Notes: generated by a model not told the origin, from the sequence alone. A DNA stretch of 58,607 nucleotides from Candidatus Gastranaerophilales bacterium (GCA_944326525.1 CALVEG010000010.1:1-58607); one strand, 5' to 3'. Counted from the stretch's first letter, positions 24,878 through 34,654 are shown. Numbers and translations: made by a program.

Positions 24878-24915
24878 TAAAAATATTATAATGAAATAAG
24901 AAAGGAAACTAAATC

Positions 24916-25509
24916 ATGAGCTTTGTACCTGTTGTAATAGAACAATCAAGCAGAGGAGAACGTTCTTTCGACATATTTTCAAGATTGCTTAGAGAGCGAA
25001 TCATATTCTTGGGAACTCCGATTGACGATATGGTTGCAAATTTAATAGTAGCGCAGCTGCTTTTGCTTGATAGTGAAAATTCGGAAAAAGACATTATGTT
25101 GTATATCAACAGCCCAGGTGGAAGTGTTACGGCAGGTTTGGCAATATATGATACAATGCAGCATATAAGAGCAGACGTTTCTACAATATGCTTAGGGCAA
25201 GCAGCTTCGATGGGTGCGTTTCTTTTAGCTGCAGGTGCAAAAGGTAAAAGAATGGCTTTGCCGCATTCAAGAGTTCTAATACACCAACCTTTAGGCGGAG
25301 CGCAAGGTCAGGCTACTGATATTGAAATTCAGGCTGCTGAAATTGTTAGAATTAAAAAGACATTAAATGAAATTCTTGCAAATAATACAGGGCAGTCATT
25401 AAAGAAAATTGAAAAAGATACCGATAGAGATTATATTATGACTCCTGCAGAAGCGCTAGAGTATGGTATGATCGACAAGGTAGTAACTCGTGACGTTGTT
25501 AAAGGCTAA
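24916..25509 (+). CDS. clpP: ATP-dependent Clp protease proteolytic subunit
   Basis: A 197-residue serine protease that forms a tetradecameric barrel and degrades proteins fed by ClpX. The triad is S98 in [10 protein letters not shown]123 in VLIHQPLGG and D172 in DTDRDYIM. The oxyanion region [10 protein letters not shown] is present. SD AAAGGAAA lies before ATG. It is followed after 14 bp by clpX, the standard arrangement. Confidence 0.98.
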   Translation: MSFVPVVIEQSSRGERSFDIFSRLLRERIIFLGTPIDDMVANLIVAQLLLLDSENSEKDIMLYINSPGGSVTAGLAIYDTMQHIRADVSTICLGQAASMGAFLLAAGAKGKRMALPHSRVLIHQPLGGAQGQATDIEIQAAEIVRIKKTLNEILANNTGQSLKKIEKDTDRDYIMTPAEALEYGMIDKVVTRDVVKG

Positions 25510-25523
25510 TAAAAGGAGAAAAA

Positions 25524-26834
25524 ATGCCTAAACATGATGACAGCAGATTAAAATGTTCATTTTGCGGAAAGTCTCAAGATCAGGTTAAAAAATTGATTGC
25601 GGGACCGGAAGTTTATATATGCGATGAATGTGTTGAACTTTGTAATGAAATTCTTGATGAAGAATTCTTTGAAAATAAAGAAAAAGATGGTGTTGAAGAA
25701 GAAGTTAAAGACGAAAAACCTATTCCAAAACCTCACGAAATCAAGGATTATTTGGATCAATACATCATTGGCCAAGATGATGCAAAGAAAGTTCTAGCTG
25801 TTGCAGTTTACAATCATTATAAACGTTTGAAACACAACAAAACTGCGAACTTAAAAGAAAACGTAGAAATCCAAAAGTCAAATATACTTTTGGTCGGTCC
25901 TACAGGAAGTGGTAAAACATTGTTAGCTCAAACTTTAGCTAAGATGTTGGATGTACCTTTTGCTGTTGCTGATGCGACAACGTTAACAGAAGCAGGTTAT
26001 GTTGGTGATGACGTTGAAAATATTCTTTTGAGGCTTTATCAAAATGCTGATTTTGATAGCGCAAAGGCTGAAAGAGGAATTATTTATATTGACGAAATTG
26101 ATAAAATATCAAGAAAGTCTGAAAACACTTCAATAACAAGAGATGTTTCTGGTGAAGGTGTTCAGCAGGCTTTATTAAAAATGATTGAAGGTACTGTTGC
26201 TCATGTTCCGCCGCAAGGAGGCAGAAAACATCCGCATCAAGAGTTTATTGAGATTGACACAAGCAATATTCTATTTATTGTTGGTGGCGCGTTTGTCGGT
26301 CTTGAAAAAATTATTGAACGTAGAACTAATGACGGTTCTACAATCGGTTTTGGTGCAAAAGCACCTCAATCTCAGGCAGATAAAGAAGCTAATGCAGTTA
26401 AATTATTGAAAAAACTTCAGCCTGATGACCTTGTCAAATTTGGCTTGATTCCTGAATTTATTGGTCGTGTTCCGATTTATGCAGTTTTGGATCAGTTGAA
26501 TGAAAAAGCATTGAAGAATATTCTAACAGAGCCTAAGAATGCTGTTCTAAAGCAGTATAAGTGCTTGATGGAAATGGATGGCGTTGATCTTGAGTTTGAA
26601 CCTGAAGCAGTTGATTTGATTGCTCAGGAAGCGTTAAAACGTAACACTGGTGCTAGAGCCTTAAGATCAATTGTTGAAGAAATCATGCTTGATGTTATGT
26701 ATGATGTTCCGACAAAAGGAAATATAGATAAGTTTGTGATTACTGCTGATATGGTTAAAAATCGTAATAAAGCTGAATTAATACAGCTTCCGACTAAAAA
26801 CAGCGGTAGTGATGATAAAGAAATAATTGCATAG
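25524..26834 (+). CDS. clpX: Clp protease ATP-binding subunit
   Basis: A 436-residue AAA+ unfoldase. The N-terminal zinc-binding domain has C11, C14, C33 and C36. Walker A is GPTGSGKT (125-132), followed by Walker [11 protein letters not shown], the pore loop GYVGDD, the ClpP-binding IGF loop in TIGFGAK and sensor residues near NTGARALRS. It recognises tagged substrates and threads them into ClpP. SD AAAGGAG is at good spacing. Last gene of the operon, closed by the 26841-26924 hairpin. Confidence 0.98.
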   Translation: MPKHDDSRLKCSFCGKSQDQVKKLIAGPEVYICDECVELCNEILDEEFFENKEKDGVEEEVKDEKPIPKPHEIKDYLDQYIIGQDDAKKVLAVAVYNHYKRLKHNKTANLKENVEIQKSNILLVGPTGSGKTLLAQTLAKMLDVPFAVADATTLTEAGYVGDDVENILLRLYQNADFDSAKAERGIIYIDEIDKISRKSENTSITRDVSGEGVQQALLKMIEGTVAHVPPQGGRKHPHQEFIEIDTSNILFIVGGAFVGLEKIIERRTNDGSTIGFGAKAPQSQADKEANAVKLLKKLQPDDLVKFGLIPEFIGRVPIYAVLDQLNEKALKNILTEPKNAVLKQYKCLMEMDGVDLEFEPEAVDLIAQEALKRNTGARALRSIVEEIMLDVMYDVPTKGNIDKFVITADMVKNRNKAELIQLPTKNSGSDDKEIIA

Positions 26835-26840
26835 AAATCA

Positions 26841-26924
26841 AAAGTGTCAGTAAAAGAAGAAATTAAATCGAATAAAATAGAACTATCGGTTTTTTGTTTC
26901 GTTTTGAATAAGCTGGCACTTTTT
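26841..26924 (+). terminator. probable terminator after clpX, long loop
   Basis: AAAGTGTCAG (26841-26850) pairs with CTGGCACTTT (26913-26922, one G-T pair), and TT plus a T-rich run follows. The 62-nt loop is long for a simple terminator but may itself fold. Confidence 0.6.
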
Positions 26925-27090
26925 ATTTGTCTAGTGATGAATCTGTGGATTTTAGTGCTTTTTTAGGTTTTTGGGGGTGTTCCAAAACATAATTCTACAA
27001 AAATTGTTCTCTCTATAACTAACCTTTTGAATTTGGTTCATATTGCTTAAAAGATCAAATTTTTGCCATTATAGCTTTACTTAACATATT

Positions 27091-27119
27091 TGTCAAATTG
27101 CTTTATTTGTGAAAAAATG
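27091..27119 (+). promoter_or_regulatory. promoter of polA, leaderless type
   Basis: TTGTCA, a 17-bp spacer and AAAAAT end seven bases before the polA ATG. There is no Shine-Dalgarno sequence in the gap. The -10 match is weak, so confidence is moderate. Confidence 0.45.
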
Positions 27120-27125
27120 TAAGTT

Positions 27126-29978
27126 ATGGATAGTGAAAAGACTTTAATATTAATTGACGGTCACGCCTTAGCGTTCAGACAATATTATGCGCTTGAGCGC
27201 ACTAATATGAAGACTACAGACGGAACTCCAAGTTGGGCGGTTTATGGATTTTTTAAATCTATATTTGATTTGTTGAAAAATAAAGACTTAAACCCTGATG
27301 CCATAGCTGTTGCTTTCGATGTAAGTCACCAGACTTTTCGTGTTGAGAAGTTCCCTGAATATAAATCCAATCGTGCTGCTATGCCGGATCCTATGAAAAT
27401 TCAAATGGATTTGATTTATGAAGGTTTGAGAGCGTTTAACATTCCCATATATACAAAAGAAGGCTTTGAGGCTGACGATGTAATCGGAACAATATCCAAA
27501 AAGGCTTGTGAATTGGGCCATAAGGTTTTAATTTTGACAGGGGATCAGGATGCTTTTCAGCTTGTTGATGAAAGAGGATGTGTAAAAGTTATTCTTCCAT
27601 CAAAAGGCGAGCTTGTTGAATATAATTGGGATAAGATTTATGAAAAACTTGGTGTTTATCCAAATCAGGTTATAGATTATAAAGCCTTAAGAGGCGATAC
27701 TTCCGATTGTATTCCAGGGATTAAGGGAATTGGTGAAAAGACTGCCTGCAAGCTTTTAGAAAAATTTAAAAATCTTGATAATATTCTTTCTTGTTATGAT
27801 GAGATAACAGAAAAGGCCGTAAAAGAAAAAATTAAAAATGGTGTAGAAATTGCAAAATTAAGCCAGTATCTTGCAACTATTGTAAGAGATTTGGATATAG
27901 ATTTTGATTTTTCTAAGGCAAATATTGAGCCTCCTGATGTGACTGCGGTGAGTGAGTTTTTGACAAAACTTCAGTTTTACAGTTTTTTAAGAAATATCAA
28001 TGCAATTTTAACTTCGTTTAATCGGGAGGTAAAGCCAGCAGAAACAACGAAAAAAGTTGAAACGGCGTCTTCAGCAGACGGAATGCAGCTTGGACTTTTT
28101 GGTGATACGGTGAGAACGGAGCTTAATAAATTTGAGATTAAATATGACAAAAAAGAAATATTAAATCAAGAAGATTTAGCTCAAATGGTAGAGGAACTTT
28201 CTAAGTCAGAGGTATTTGCCATAAAGACAATTGGGGAAGTTAAAAGCCCTGTTGATGTGAATCTTAGAGGAATTGCGTTTGCTTATAATAAAAAAATAGC
28301 TTATAGGGACGGATTGTGTTTTGATGATAAGGAAGAATTTAAAACACAAAGCTATTTTGTTCCGTTAGACGGGCAAGGCAAATTGACTAAAGAAGCTGTT
28401 TGGGCAAAGTTAAAACCTATTTTAGAAGACGAAAAGATAAAAAAAGTAACTTATGACTTAAAAAATGAATATAATATTTTAAGGTTATCGGAAATAGATT
28501 TTAAAGGTTTTGTATTTGATGTGATGCTTGCAAGTTATATTAAAGAACCGGCAAGAAATCATGAACTTAATGTGCAGGCAATAGAGCGTATTAATCATAT
28601 AATGACGGAATTTGCACCATTTGAGGCTAATAAGAAAAAGCGAATTGGTATAATGGATGCTTCTGAAAATGGAGTTTATTCATATGCAGCAGATTTAGTT
28701 GCGACGATTGTTGAGTTGACTGAGTACTGGCATAAGCAGTTGGATGAAAAAGAATTAAATCTGTTGAATGTAATCGAAATCCCGCTTTCTTGCGTACTTG
28801 CAGATATGGAGTATGTTGGTGTTTCTGTTGATGTTGAATATTTGAAAAAACTTTCAGAGTCAATGGAAAATTCTTCACACAAGTTGGAGCGGAAAATTTA
28901 CGATATAGCTGGAGAAGGGTTTAATCTAAATTCGCCTCGTCAAGTTGGTGAAGTTTTGTTTGATAAACTTCAAATTCCAAATCCTAAAAAAAGAAAAAAT
29001 AAAAAGTACTCAACAAGTGCAGAAATTTTAGAAGAACTTGCTGAAAATTACGAAATTGCAGAATTGATTTTGCAGTACAGAAAATATACAAAATTAAAAT
29101 CAACATATACGGATGCACTTCCGCAATTGATAAGTCAATATGATGGACGTATTCATACGACATTTAATCAGACTATAACAGCAACCGGAAGACTTTCATC
29201 TTCAAACCCTAATTTGCAGAATATTCCGGTAAGAACAGAAGAAGGAAATAAAATAAGAAATGCATTTGTGCCAAAGGATAGAGAAAATTATTTAATAATG
29301 TCAGCGGATTATTCGCAGATAGAATTAAGGTTGTTGGCGCATATTTCAGGGGACAAGCATTTGATAGAAGCTTTCAGATCGGGTGTTGATGTTCACACGC
29401 TTACAGCTTCAAAAGTTTTTGATGTGCCTGTTGAGGATGTTACAAAAGAAATGCGATATAAATCAAAAGCTGTAAACTTTGGAATCATTTACGGGCAAAG
29501 CAAATATGGTTTAGCAAAGGCGTTGGATATAAGCTGGGAAGAAGCTGAAGACTTTATAAATAAATATTTTAAGACATATCCTGGTGTAAAAAAATATATG
29601 AATGAAATTGTAAAATTAGCAGAAAAGCAAGGGTATGTAGAGTCAATTTACGGCAGAAAAAGACATTTAGAAAGCGAACTTTTCAGCTCCAATATGCAAT
29701 TAAGGGAGTTTGGAAAGCGTGCAGCGATTAATCATCCTATGCAAGGAACTGCTGCTGATTTAATTAAGATTGCAATGATTGAATTAAATAAAAAGCTTAA
29801 AGAAAATAATCTTGAGTCAAAAATGATATTGCAGGTTCACGATGAACTTGTTTTAGAAGTGAAAAAATCTGAATTTGAGAAGGTTAAATCTCTTGTTTTA
29901 GAGTCAATGGAACTTGGGCAGCCGTTTGAAGTTCCTTTATTGGTAGATGTTAGTGCAGGTGGATCATGGAAAGAGTAA
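27126..29978 (+). CDS. polA: DNA polymerase I, proofreading motif degenerate
   Basis: A 950-residue repair and primer-removal polymerase. The 5' nuclease domain (1-300) is intact (LILIDGHALAFR, EADDVIGT, LTGDQDAFQL). The 3'-5' exonuclease fold (about 345-500) has lost the Exo I D-x-E: where FDTET is expected it reads FAIKTIGEV (364-372). Polymerase motifs A (SADYSQIELR, D728), B (KSKAVNFGIIYG) and C (QVHDELV, D906) are intact. The linker contains QLGLF (321-325), matching the sliding-clamp binding consensus. Start lacks an SD. It overlaps the next gene by 13 bp. Confidence 0.96.
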   Translation: MDSEKTLILIDGHALAFRQYYALERTNMKTTDGTPSWAVYGFFKSIFDLLKNKDLNPDAIAVAFDVSHQTFRVEKFPEYKSNRAAMPDPMKIQMDLIYEGLRAFNIPIYTKEGFEADDVIGTISKKACELGHKVLILTGDQDAFQLVDERGCVKVILPSKGELVEYNWDKIYEKLGVYPNQVIDYKALRGDTSDCIPGIKGIGEKTACKLLEKFKNLDNILSCYDEITEKAVKEKIKNGVEIAKLSQYLATIVRDLDIDFDFSKANIEPPDVTAVSEFLTKLQFYSFLRNINAILTSFNREVKPAETTKKVETASSADGMQLGLFGDTVRTELNKFEIKYDKKEILNQEDLAQMVEELSKSEVFAIKTIGEVKSPVDVNLRGIAFAYNKKIAYRDGLCFDDKEEFKTQSYFVPLDGQGKLTKEAVWAKLKPILEDEKIKKVTYDLKNEYNILRLSEIDFKGFVFDVMLASYIKEPARNHELNVQAIERINHIMTEFAPFEANKKKRIGIMDASENGVYSYAADLVATIVELTEYWHKQLDEKELNLLNVIEIPLSCVLADMEYVGVSVDVEYLKKLSESMENSSHKLERKIYDIAGEGFNLNSPRQVGEVLFDKLQIPNPKKRKNKKYSTSAEILEELAENYEIAELILQYRKYTKLKSTYTDALPQLISQYDGRIHTTFNQTITATGRLSSSNPNLQNIPVRTEEGNKIRNAFVPKDRENYLIMSADYSQIELRLLAHISGDKHLIEAFRSGVDVHTLTASKVFDVPVEDVTKEMRYKSKAVNFGIIYGQSKYGLAKALDISWEEAEDFINKYFKTYPGVKKYMNEIVKLAEKQGYVESIYGRKRHLESELFSSNMQLREFGKRAAINHPMQGTAADLIKIAMIELNKKLKENNLESKMILQVHDELVLEVKKSEFEKVKSLVLESMELGQPFEVPLLVDVSAGGSWKE

Positions 29979-30454
29979 GAGATAAATTTATAATAGCTGT
30001 TTGTGTTAGTTTGATGTGTATGCTATCGTCTTTTGCTGATGAAATAATTCAGCCAGCGACTTCAGAATCTCAAACTTCGCAAAATCAATCTGTTCCTCAG
30101 TTTAATACACCAAGTTTAAGTACGCTTGTTACCCCGCAAAATGTGGCTTTTGATATGTGTACAAAAACTTTTTCTATGAATAGCGATAAATTATTTTATT
30201 TAACTATTGCTGCAGTTAATGCAAACAGGTTTGAAATAAAAGAAATTCAATCTAAAACAGGTTATATTTTATTTGCAGCAGTTGGCAAAGAATTTTTAGC
30301 AAGTGTTATAACAATAGATAAGCATCGTTCGATGTTAAAGATTACACCAGCAAATAACAATTACTTTTTTGCTCCCGGAATAGTTTTGAATATGTATAAA
30401 TACATTGAAGTAAATTCAAGCGAATATTTGCAAAATATTCCAAAGGGCGGTTAA
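29966..30454 (+). CDS. secreted hypothetical protein
   Basis: A 162-residue protein with an N-terminal signal peptide (IIAVCVSLMCMLSSFA, likely cut after FA-D), a Ser/Gln/Thr-rich spacer (about 28-60) and a small beta-rich domain. It overlaps the polA end by 13 bp, so it is translationally linked to polA, an odd partner for a periplasmic protein. GGTGG lies before ATG. No family is recognised. It converges on tlyA, sharing four bases. Confidence 0.75.
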   Translation: MERVRDKFIIAVCVSLMCMLSSFADEIIQPATSESQTSQNQSVPQFNTPSLSTLVTPQNVAFDMCTKTFSMNSDKLFYLTIAAVNANRFEIKEIQSKTGYILFAAVGKEFLASVITIDKHRSMLKITPANNNYFFAPGIVLNMYKYIEVNSSEYLQNIPKGG

Positions 30455-31263
30455 TTTAAAGTTGCAAAAGCTGTATCAACAATTTGGGGAATTATTTTTA
30501 AATCAAAAGGGGTGGATGGTTCTGTTGTAATCCATAACAGATACTCAATATTGCCTGCAGGGCCTTTAATTGAAGAAAATGTTAAGCCTTTAATTGCGTA
30601 AGAAAGGGTAAGTGCCTTTTCAACAACATTTTCAATAACTTGTGCGTGTACTTTTTTATCTTTTACTACCCCGCCTTTTTCAACCAATTCCTTTCCTGCT
30701 TCAAATTGAGGTTTTATCAGAAGAATCATCTCGTGAAATTTTGGCGCAAGTAATTTTTGAAGATTGTCTAAGACTTTTGTAAGTGAAATAAATGAAAGAT
30801 CACTTACAAGCAAATCTGCAATTGTATCATTTTCGTCGTAAATTTCTGAAAATTCACAGTTTTTAAGATTTGTTCTTTCAATTACTTTAACCCTATTATC
30901 TGAGCGGATTTTCCAGTCAAGCTGCCCGTATCCGACATCTGCAGCGTATACAAACTTTGCATCTCGCTGTAAAAGACAATCTGTAAATCCGCCGGTAGAT
31001 GCCCCTGCGTCAAGACAGATTCTATCTTTTACCTTGACATCAAAAGTTTCCAACGCTTTTTGCAGCTTAAACCCGCCTCTTGAAACGTAAGGCATTGATT
31101 TTACCTGTATATCGTATTCTTTATTAGGGTTAATCTGAAATCCGGCTTTTGTTACGTAAACATCGTCGATTTTTACGTGTCCTGCAAGAATTGAGGCTGC
31201 CGCTTTGCTTTTTGTTTCAAAGTAACCTAAGTCAGTTAAATATTTGTCCAGTCTTTCTTTCAT
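30451..31263 (-). CDS. tlyA: TlyA-family rRNA 2'-O-methyltransferase
   Basis: A 270-residue protein: an N-terminal S4 RNA-binding domain (1-60, RLDKYLTDLGYFETKSKAAASI) and an FtsJ-type methyltransferase domain (ICLDAGASTGGFTDCLL for SAM, then the catalytic region VSDLSFISL and LIKPQFEAG). Family members methylate 16S and 23S rRNA cytidines; older annotations call it hemolysin A. No SD; TTGATT, 17 bp and TAGCCT end six bases before ATG, which fits a leaderless mRNA. Confidence 0.92.
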   Translation of the reverse strand: MKERLDKYLTDLGYFETKSKAAASILAGHVKIDDVYVTKAGFQINPNKEYDIQVKSMPYVSRGGFKLQKALETFDVKVKDRICLDAGASTGGFTDCLLQRDAKFVYAADVGYGQLDWKIRSDNRVKVIERTNLKNCEFSEIYDENDTIADLLVSDLSFISLTKVLDNLQKLLAPKFHEMILLIKPQFEAGKELVEKGGVVKDKKVHAQVIENVVEKALTLSYAIKGLTFSSIKGPAGNIEYLLWITTEPSTPFDLKIIPQIVDTAFATLN

Positions 31264-31299
31264 AAATTCAGGCTACCAAAGATAAGATTTAAAATCAAA

Positions 31300-32070
31300 T
31301 TATATATTTAAAATTTTTTCCGCATTTAGGGTTGTTTGTTTTGCTAATTCTTCAAGTGAAATTTCTTTAATTTTAGAGATTTCTTCTGCTGTAAATCTGA
31401 CATAAGCAGGTTGGTTTTCTTCTCCTCGATGAGGAGTTGGGGTAAGATACGGAGCATCAGTTTCAAGTAAAAGTTTTTCTAGCGGTACAATTTTTGCGAC
31501 TTCTTTCATTTTTTTTGCATTTTTGAATGTTACAACACCGCCAAGTGCAATATACCAGCCCTCTTTAATACACTCTATCGCAAACTCAGGACTTCCTGAA
31601 AAACAGTGCATGATTACTTTTGAATTTTTGTTGTATTCTTTTAAGATGTCAAAGGTGTCTTTATGCGCTTCTCTATCGTGAATATTAAGCGGTAAATTTA
31701 ATTCATTGCCGAGTTGAATTTGTTTTATAAAAATTTCTTTTTGTAATTCGACATAACTTTTGTCCCAGTAGTAATCAAGTCCTATTTCTCCTATCCCCAC
31801 AACTTTAGGGGATGCTGAATATTCTCTGATTTTATTTAAAATTCCATCGTCCCAATCTTTAGCTTCTTCAGGATGAATGCCTAAATAACAATAAATATCT
31901 TCATATTTTTGTGAAAGTTCAAAAACATCATCAATGTCATTAGTGGATGAAGCTGGTACAATAATTTTTTTAACTCCCGCAGATAAGGCGTTTTTAATTA
32001 CTTCATCTGTTGAAATGTTTTCAACCATATTAATATGTGAGTGGGTGTCGATAAGATATGTTTCATTCAT
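31300..32070 (-). CDS. tatD: TatD-family metal-dependent DNase
   Basis: A 256-residue TIM-barrel hydrolase with metal ligands in LIDTHSHINM, GEIGLDYYW, NIHDREAHKDT, MHCFSGS and ETDAPYLTP. TatD proteins act as 3'-5' exonucleases in DNA repair or turnover, or as D-aminoacyl-tRNA deacylases. I start it at ATG 32070 because this gives the family N-terminus and lies 7 nt after a perfect TATAAT; the longer reading runs through the promoter. Divergent from gatD. Confidence 0.93.
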   Translation of the reverse strand: MNETYLIDTHSHINMVENISTDEVIKNALSAGVKKIIVPASSTNDIDDVFELSQKYEDIYCYLGIHPEEAKDWDDGILNKIREYSASPKVVGIGEIGLDYYWDKSYVELQKEIFIKQIQLGNELNLPLNIHDREAHKDTFDILKEYNKNSKVIMHCFSGSPEFAIECIKEGWYIALGGVVTFKNAKKMKEVAKIVPLEKLLLETDAPYLTPTPHRGEENQPAYVRFTAEEISKIKEISLEELAKQTTLNAEKILNI

Positions 32071-32077
32071 ATTACAA

Positions 32078-32108
32078 ATTATATCACGAATCGGATTTGT
32101 GATATAAT
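32078..32108. promoter_or_regulatory. palindromic divergent promoter for two leaderless genes (tatD and gatD)
   Basis: ATTATATCAC (32078-32087) and GTGATATAAT (32099-32108) form a perfect 10-bp inverted repeat around an 11-bp centre. The outer six bases of each arm are a TATAAT box pointing outward. Each box ends exactly seven bases before its start codon (32070 minus, 32116 plus). Neither gene has a Shine-Dalgarno sequence. Confidence 0.8.
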
Positions 32109-32115
32109 TAAAGCC

Positions 32116-32844
32116 ATGGAAAATATAAAAATATCGGTTGGACATCTTTACCCAAAGCAGTTAAATTTATACGGAGATATGGGGAATATAATTACTCTTC
32201 GCAATCGTTGCAAATGGAGAGGAATAGATTTTGAATATATTGAAATTAATGCGGGTGATAAAATTCCTTGTTGTGATATGTATTTCATCGGTGGAGGGCA
32301 AGATAAAGAACAGGTCGAAGTTTCAAAGTATTTGTATGAACAGAAAGATTTTCTTATAGAACAGCGTGATAATTGGGCAGTATTCTTAGGAATTTGCGGA
32401 GGATATCAGCTTTTTGGGCATTACTATCAGCCATTTGAAGGTGACAGGCTTAATGGAACAAGTCTTTTAGATGCTTATACCGTTGCAGGTAAAAAAAGAT
32501 TTATAGGCAATGTGACCGCCCGTACAGGATTTTTAAGTCCTTCTACTCTTGTAGGGTTTGAAAATCATTCCGGATTAACTTATATCAAGGGTGACACAAA
32601 ACCTCTTGCTATTTTAACTGTTGGAAATGGTAATAATGGTCAGGATAATACTGAAGGTGCCAAGTTTATGAATGTTTTTGGAACTTATCTTCACGGCTCT
32701 TTGCTTCCTAAAAATCCACATTTTGCAGACTATTTGATTTCGCTTGGACTTGAAAAAAGATATGAAGATGATATTCAGCTTATGCCATTGGATGACAAGT
32801 TTGAATATATAGCACATCGTGCTGTCGTTGGAAAAGATTATTAA
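32116..32844 (+). CDS. gatD: lipid II isoglutaminyl synthase, glutaminase subunit GatD-like
   Basis: A 242-residue class I glutamine amidotransferase of the CobB/CobQ-like type. The N-terminal signature ISVGHLYPKQLNLYGDMGN is typical of GatD. The nucleophile is C94 in LGICGGYQLFG and the catalytic His is H193 in YLHGSLLPKN. GatD supplies ammonia to MurT, which amidates D-glutamate of lipid II. MurT is normally adjacent but is absent here. Start at 32116 is chosen over the longer reading because of the TATAAT seven bases upstream. A shared terminator separates it from convergent proS. Confidence 0.88.
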   Translation: MENIKISVGHLYPKQLNLYGDMGNIITLRNRCKWRGIDFEYIEINAGDKIPCCDMYFIGGGQDKEQVEVSKYLYEQKDFLIEQRDNWAVFLGICGGYQLFGHYYQPFEGDRLNGTSLLDAYTVAGKKRFIGNVTARTGFLSPSTLVGFENHSGLTYIKGDTKPLAILTVGNGNNGQDNTEGAKFMNVFGTYLHGSLLPKNPHFADYLISLGLEKRYEDDIQLMPLDDKFEYIAHRAVVGKDY

Positions 32845-32867
32845 ATTGTATAAATTATATTAAAACT

Positions 32868-32899
32868 AAAAACAACGGATAGTTTTATCCGTTGTTTTT
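32868..32899. terminator. bidirectional terminator between gatD and proS
   Basis: AAAAACAACGGATA, a 4-nt loop and TATCCGTTGTTTTT form a perfect 14-bp hairpin with A and T tails that work in both directions. It sits midway between two convergent genes. Confidence 0.92.
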
Positions 32900-32920
32900 G
32901 TTTGTTTTGTTTCGATAGAT

Positions 32921-34654
32921 TTAAAGCTCTTTTACAGCTTCAATAATCTTTTTAACTGCTTCTTCAGGAGTAAGTTTTAAAACTTCATCAGTAGCTCTTA
33001 TTTTACATTCTACAAGCCCTTCAGATAGCGTTTTGCCTGCTGTAATTCGGTATGGGAAGCCGATTAAATCAGCATCTTTAAATTTAACCCCTGCTCTTTC
33101 ATCTCTGTCGTCAAGAACAACTTCAACACCTGCAGCCAGAAGTTCAGAGTACATTTTTTCAGCAACTTCCATTTGTTGTTTGTCTAGAATATTAACAGGA
33201 ACTATAACTGCATGATACGGAGCAATTGCAAGCGGCCATTTTATTCCGTGTTCGTCGTGGTGTGCTTCAACTGCTGCTGCGGCGGTTCTTGAAATTCCGA
33301 TCCCGTAACAACCCATAATGTAGGGGTGAGTTTTACCGTTTATATCGGTGTAGACTGCGTTCATTGGTTTTGAATATTTTGTGCCGAGTTTAAATATGTT
33401 TCCGACTTCAATTCCTTTTGTTACGAACAGCGGTTTGCCGCATTCCGGACAAAGTTCTCCTGCTTCTACAAGTCTTATATCCGCTTTTATGACTTCATCT
33501 GTTAATACGTCTTCAAGGTTTGCACCGACTAAATGCTTATCAGTTTGGTTTATGCCAACAACAAAGTTTTTCATATCATAAACAGTTTCGTCTGCGATAA
33601 TTTTTATGCCCTTCATTCCGTTAGGTCCGATAAAGCCGGCTTCTGCTGTAAACCCTTTTTCTTGCATGATTTCTTCAATTTCACCTGCTGTTGCTATTCT
33701 TATATCAATACCTCCTGCGGCGTTCATCAATTTGGTTTCTTCAACAGCTTTGTCTGCTCTAATTAAGGCAATAACCGGTTTTTTGTCGATTATATAAATT
33801 AAGGATTTTAAAATTAATGTTGAAGGTATCTTTAAGAATTCGCTAAGTTCTTCAATTGAGTGAGTGTTTGGTGTATCAAGAATTTTCTTTTCTTTAAAAT
33901 AGTCTTTTCCGTCTACAGTCGCTGGCGGTAATTTTGAGATTGCGTGGTTTGAGTTTGCACTGTAATCGCAGTCGTTACAATAGAAAACATCGTTTTCGCC
34001 GGCATCTGTGTCAGTGATTACCATAAATTCATGTGAAACGCTTCCGCCAATTGCACCTGAATCTGATTGAACCATTTTAGTCGCAAGTCCGCATCTTTCA
34101 AAGATTTTTTTATAAGCTTGCGCCATATTTTGATATTCTTTATCAAGACCTGCTTCATCAATGTCAAAGCTGTATGCATCTTTCATTATGAATTCTCTGC
34201 CTCTTAAAAGTCCGTATCTCGGGCGGATTTCATCTCTGAATTTTGATTGGATTTGGTAGAGGTTTACCGGTAATTGTTTGTAGGATTTTAATACGTCACG
34301 GGTTACGGCTGTTATTATTTCTTCGTGTGTTGGTCCAAGACACATATCTCTGTCGTGACGGTCTTTTAAACGCATTAGTTCTTTGCCGTAAACTTCCCAT
34401 CTGCCTGATTCTTCCCAAAGCTCTTTTGGCTGAACAAACGGCATTAACAATTCCTGTGCGCCTGCTTTGTCCATTTCTTCCCTTACGATGTTTTCAACTT
34501 TTTTCAAAACTCTCCACATCAGGGGCATATATGTGTATACTCCGGGCGCAAGCTTCTTTATAAATCCCGCTCTTCCTAACATTTTGTGAGATACAACTTC
34601 CGCATCTGACGGAAATTCTCTTAAAGTTTGTACAAACATTTTTGACATTTTCAT
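32921..34654 (-). CDS. proS: prolyl-tRNA synthetase, bacterial type
   Basis: A 577-residue class II synthetase that charges tRNA-Pro. Motif 2 lies in RYGLLRGREFIMKDAYSFD and motif 3 in GCYGIGISRTAAA. The region of about 230-390 is the inserted editing domain of bacterial-type ProRS, and the C-terminus is the anticodon-binding domain (AGVEVVLDDRDERAGVKFKDADLIG, positions about 490-520). AGAGGAT stands nine bases before ATG. Single-gene unit, terminator shared with gatD. Confidence 0.97.
   Translation of the reverse strand: MKMSKMFVQTLREFPSDAEVVSHKMLGRAGFIKKLAPGVYTYMPLMWRVLKKVENIVREEMDKAGAQELLMPFVQPKELWEESGRWEVYGKELMRLKDRHDRDMCLGPTHEEIITAVTRDVLKSYKQLPVNLYQIQSKFRDEIRPRYGLLRGREFIMKDAYSFDIDEAGLDKEYQNMAQAYKKIFERCGLATKMVQSDSGAIGGSVSHEFMVITDTDAGENDVFYCNDCDYSANSNHAISKLPPATVDGKDYFKEKKILDTPNTHSIEELSEFLKIPSTLILKSLIYIIDKKPVIALIRADKAVEETKLMNAAGGIDIRIATAGEIEEIMQEKGFTAEAGFIGPNGMKGIKIIADETVYDMKNFVVGINQTDKHLVGANLEDVLTDEVIKADIRLVEAGELCPECGKPLFVTKGIEVGNIFKLGTKYSKPMNAVYTDINGKTHPYIMGCYGIGISRTAAAAVEAHHDEHGIKWPLAIAPYHAVIVPVNILDKQQMEVAEKMYSELLAAGVEVVLDDRDERAGVKFKDADLIGFPYRITAGKTLSEGLVECKIRATDEVLKLTPEEAVKKIIEAVKEL

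Noticed and set aside
26841-26924. Riboswitch after clpX
   Set aside because: No known riboswitch core; the paired ends and T run fit a terminator with a long loop, and no gene follows closely.
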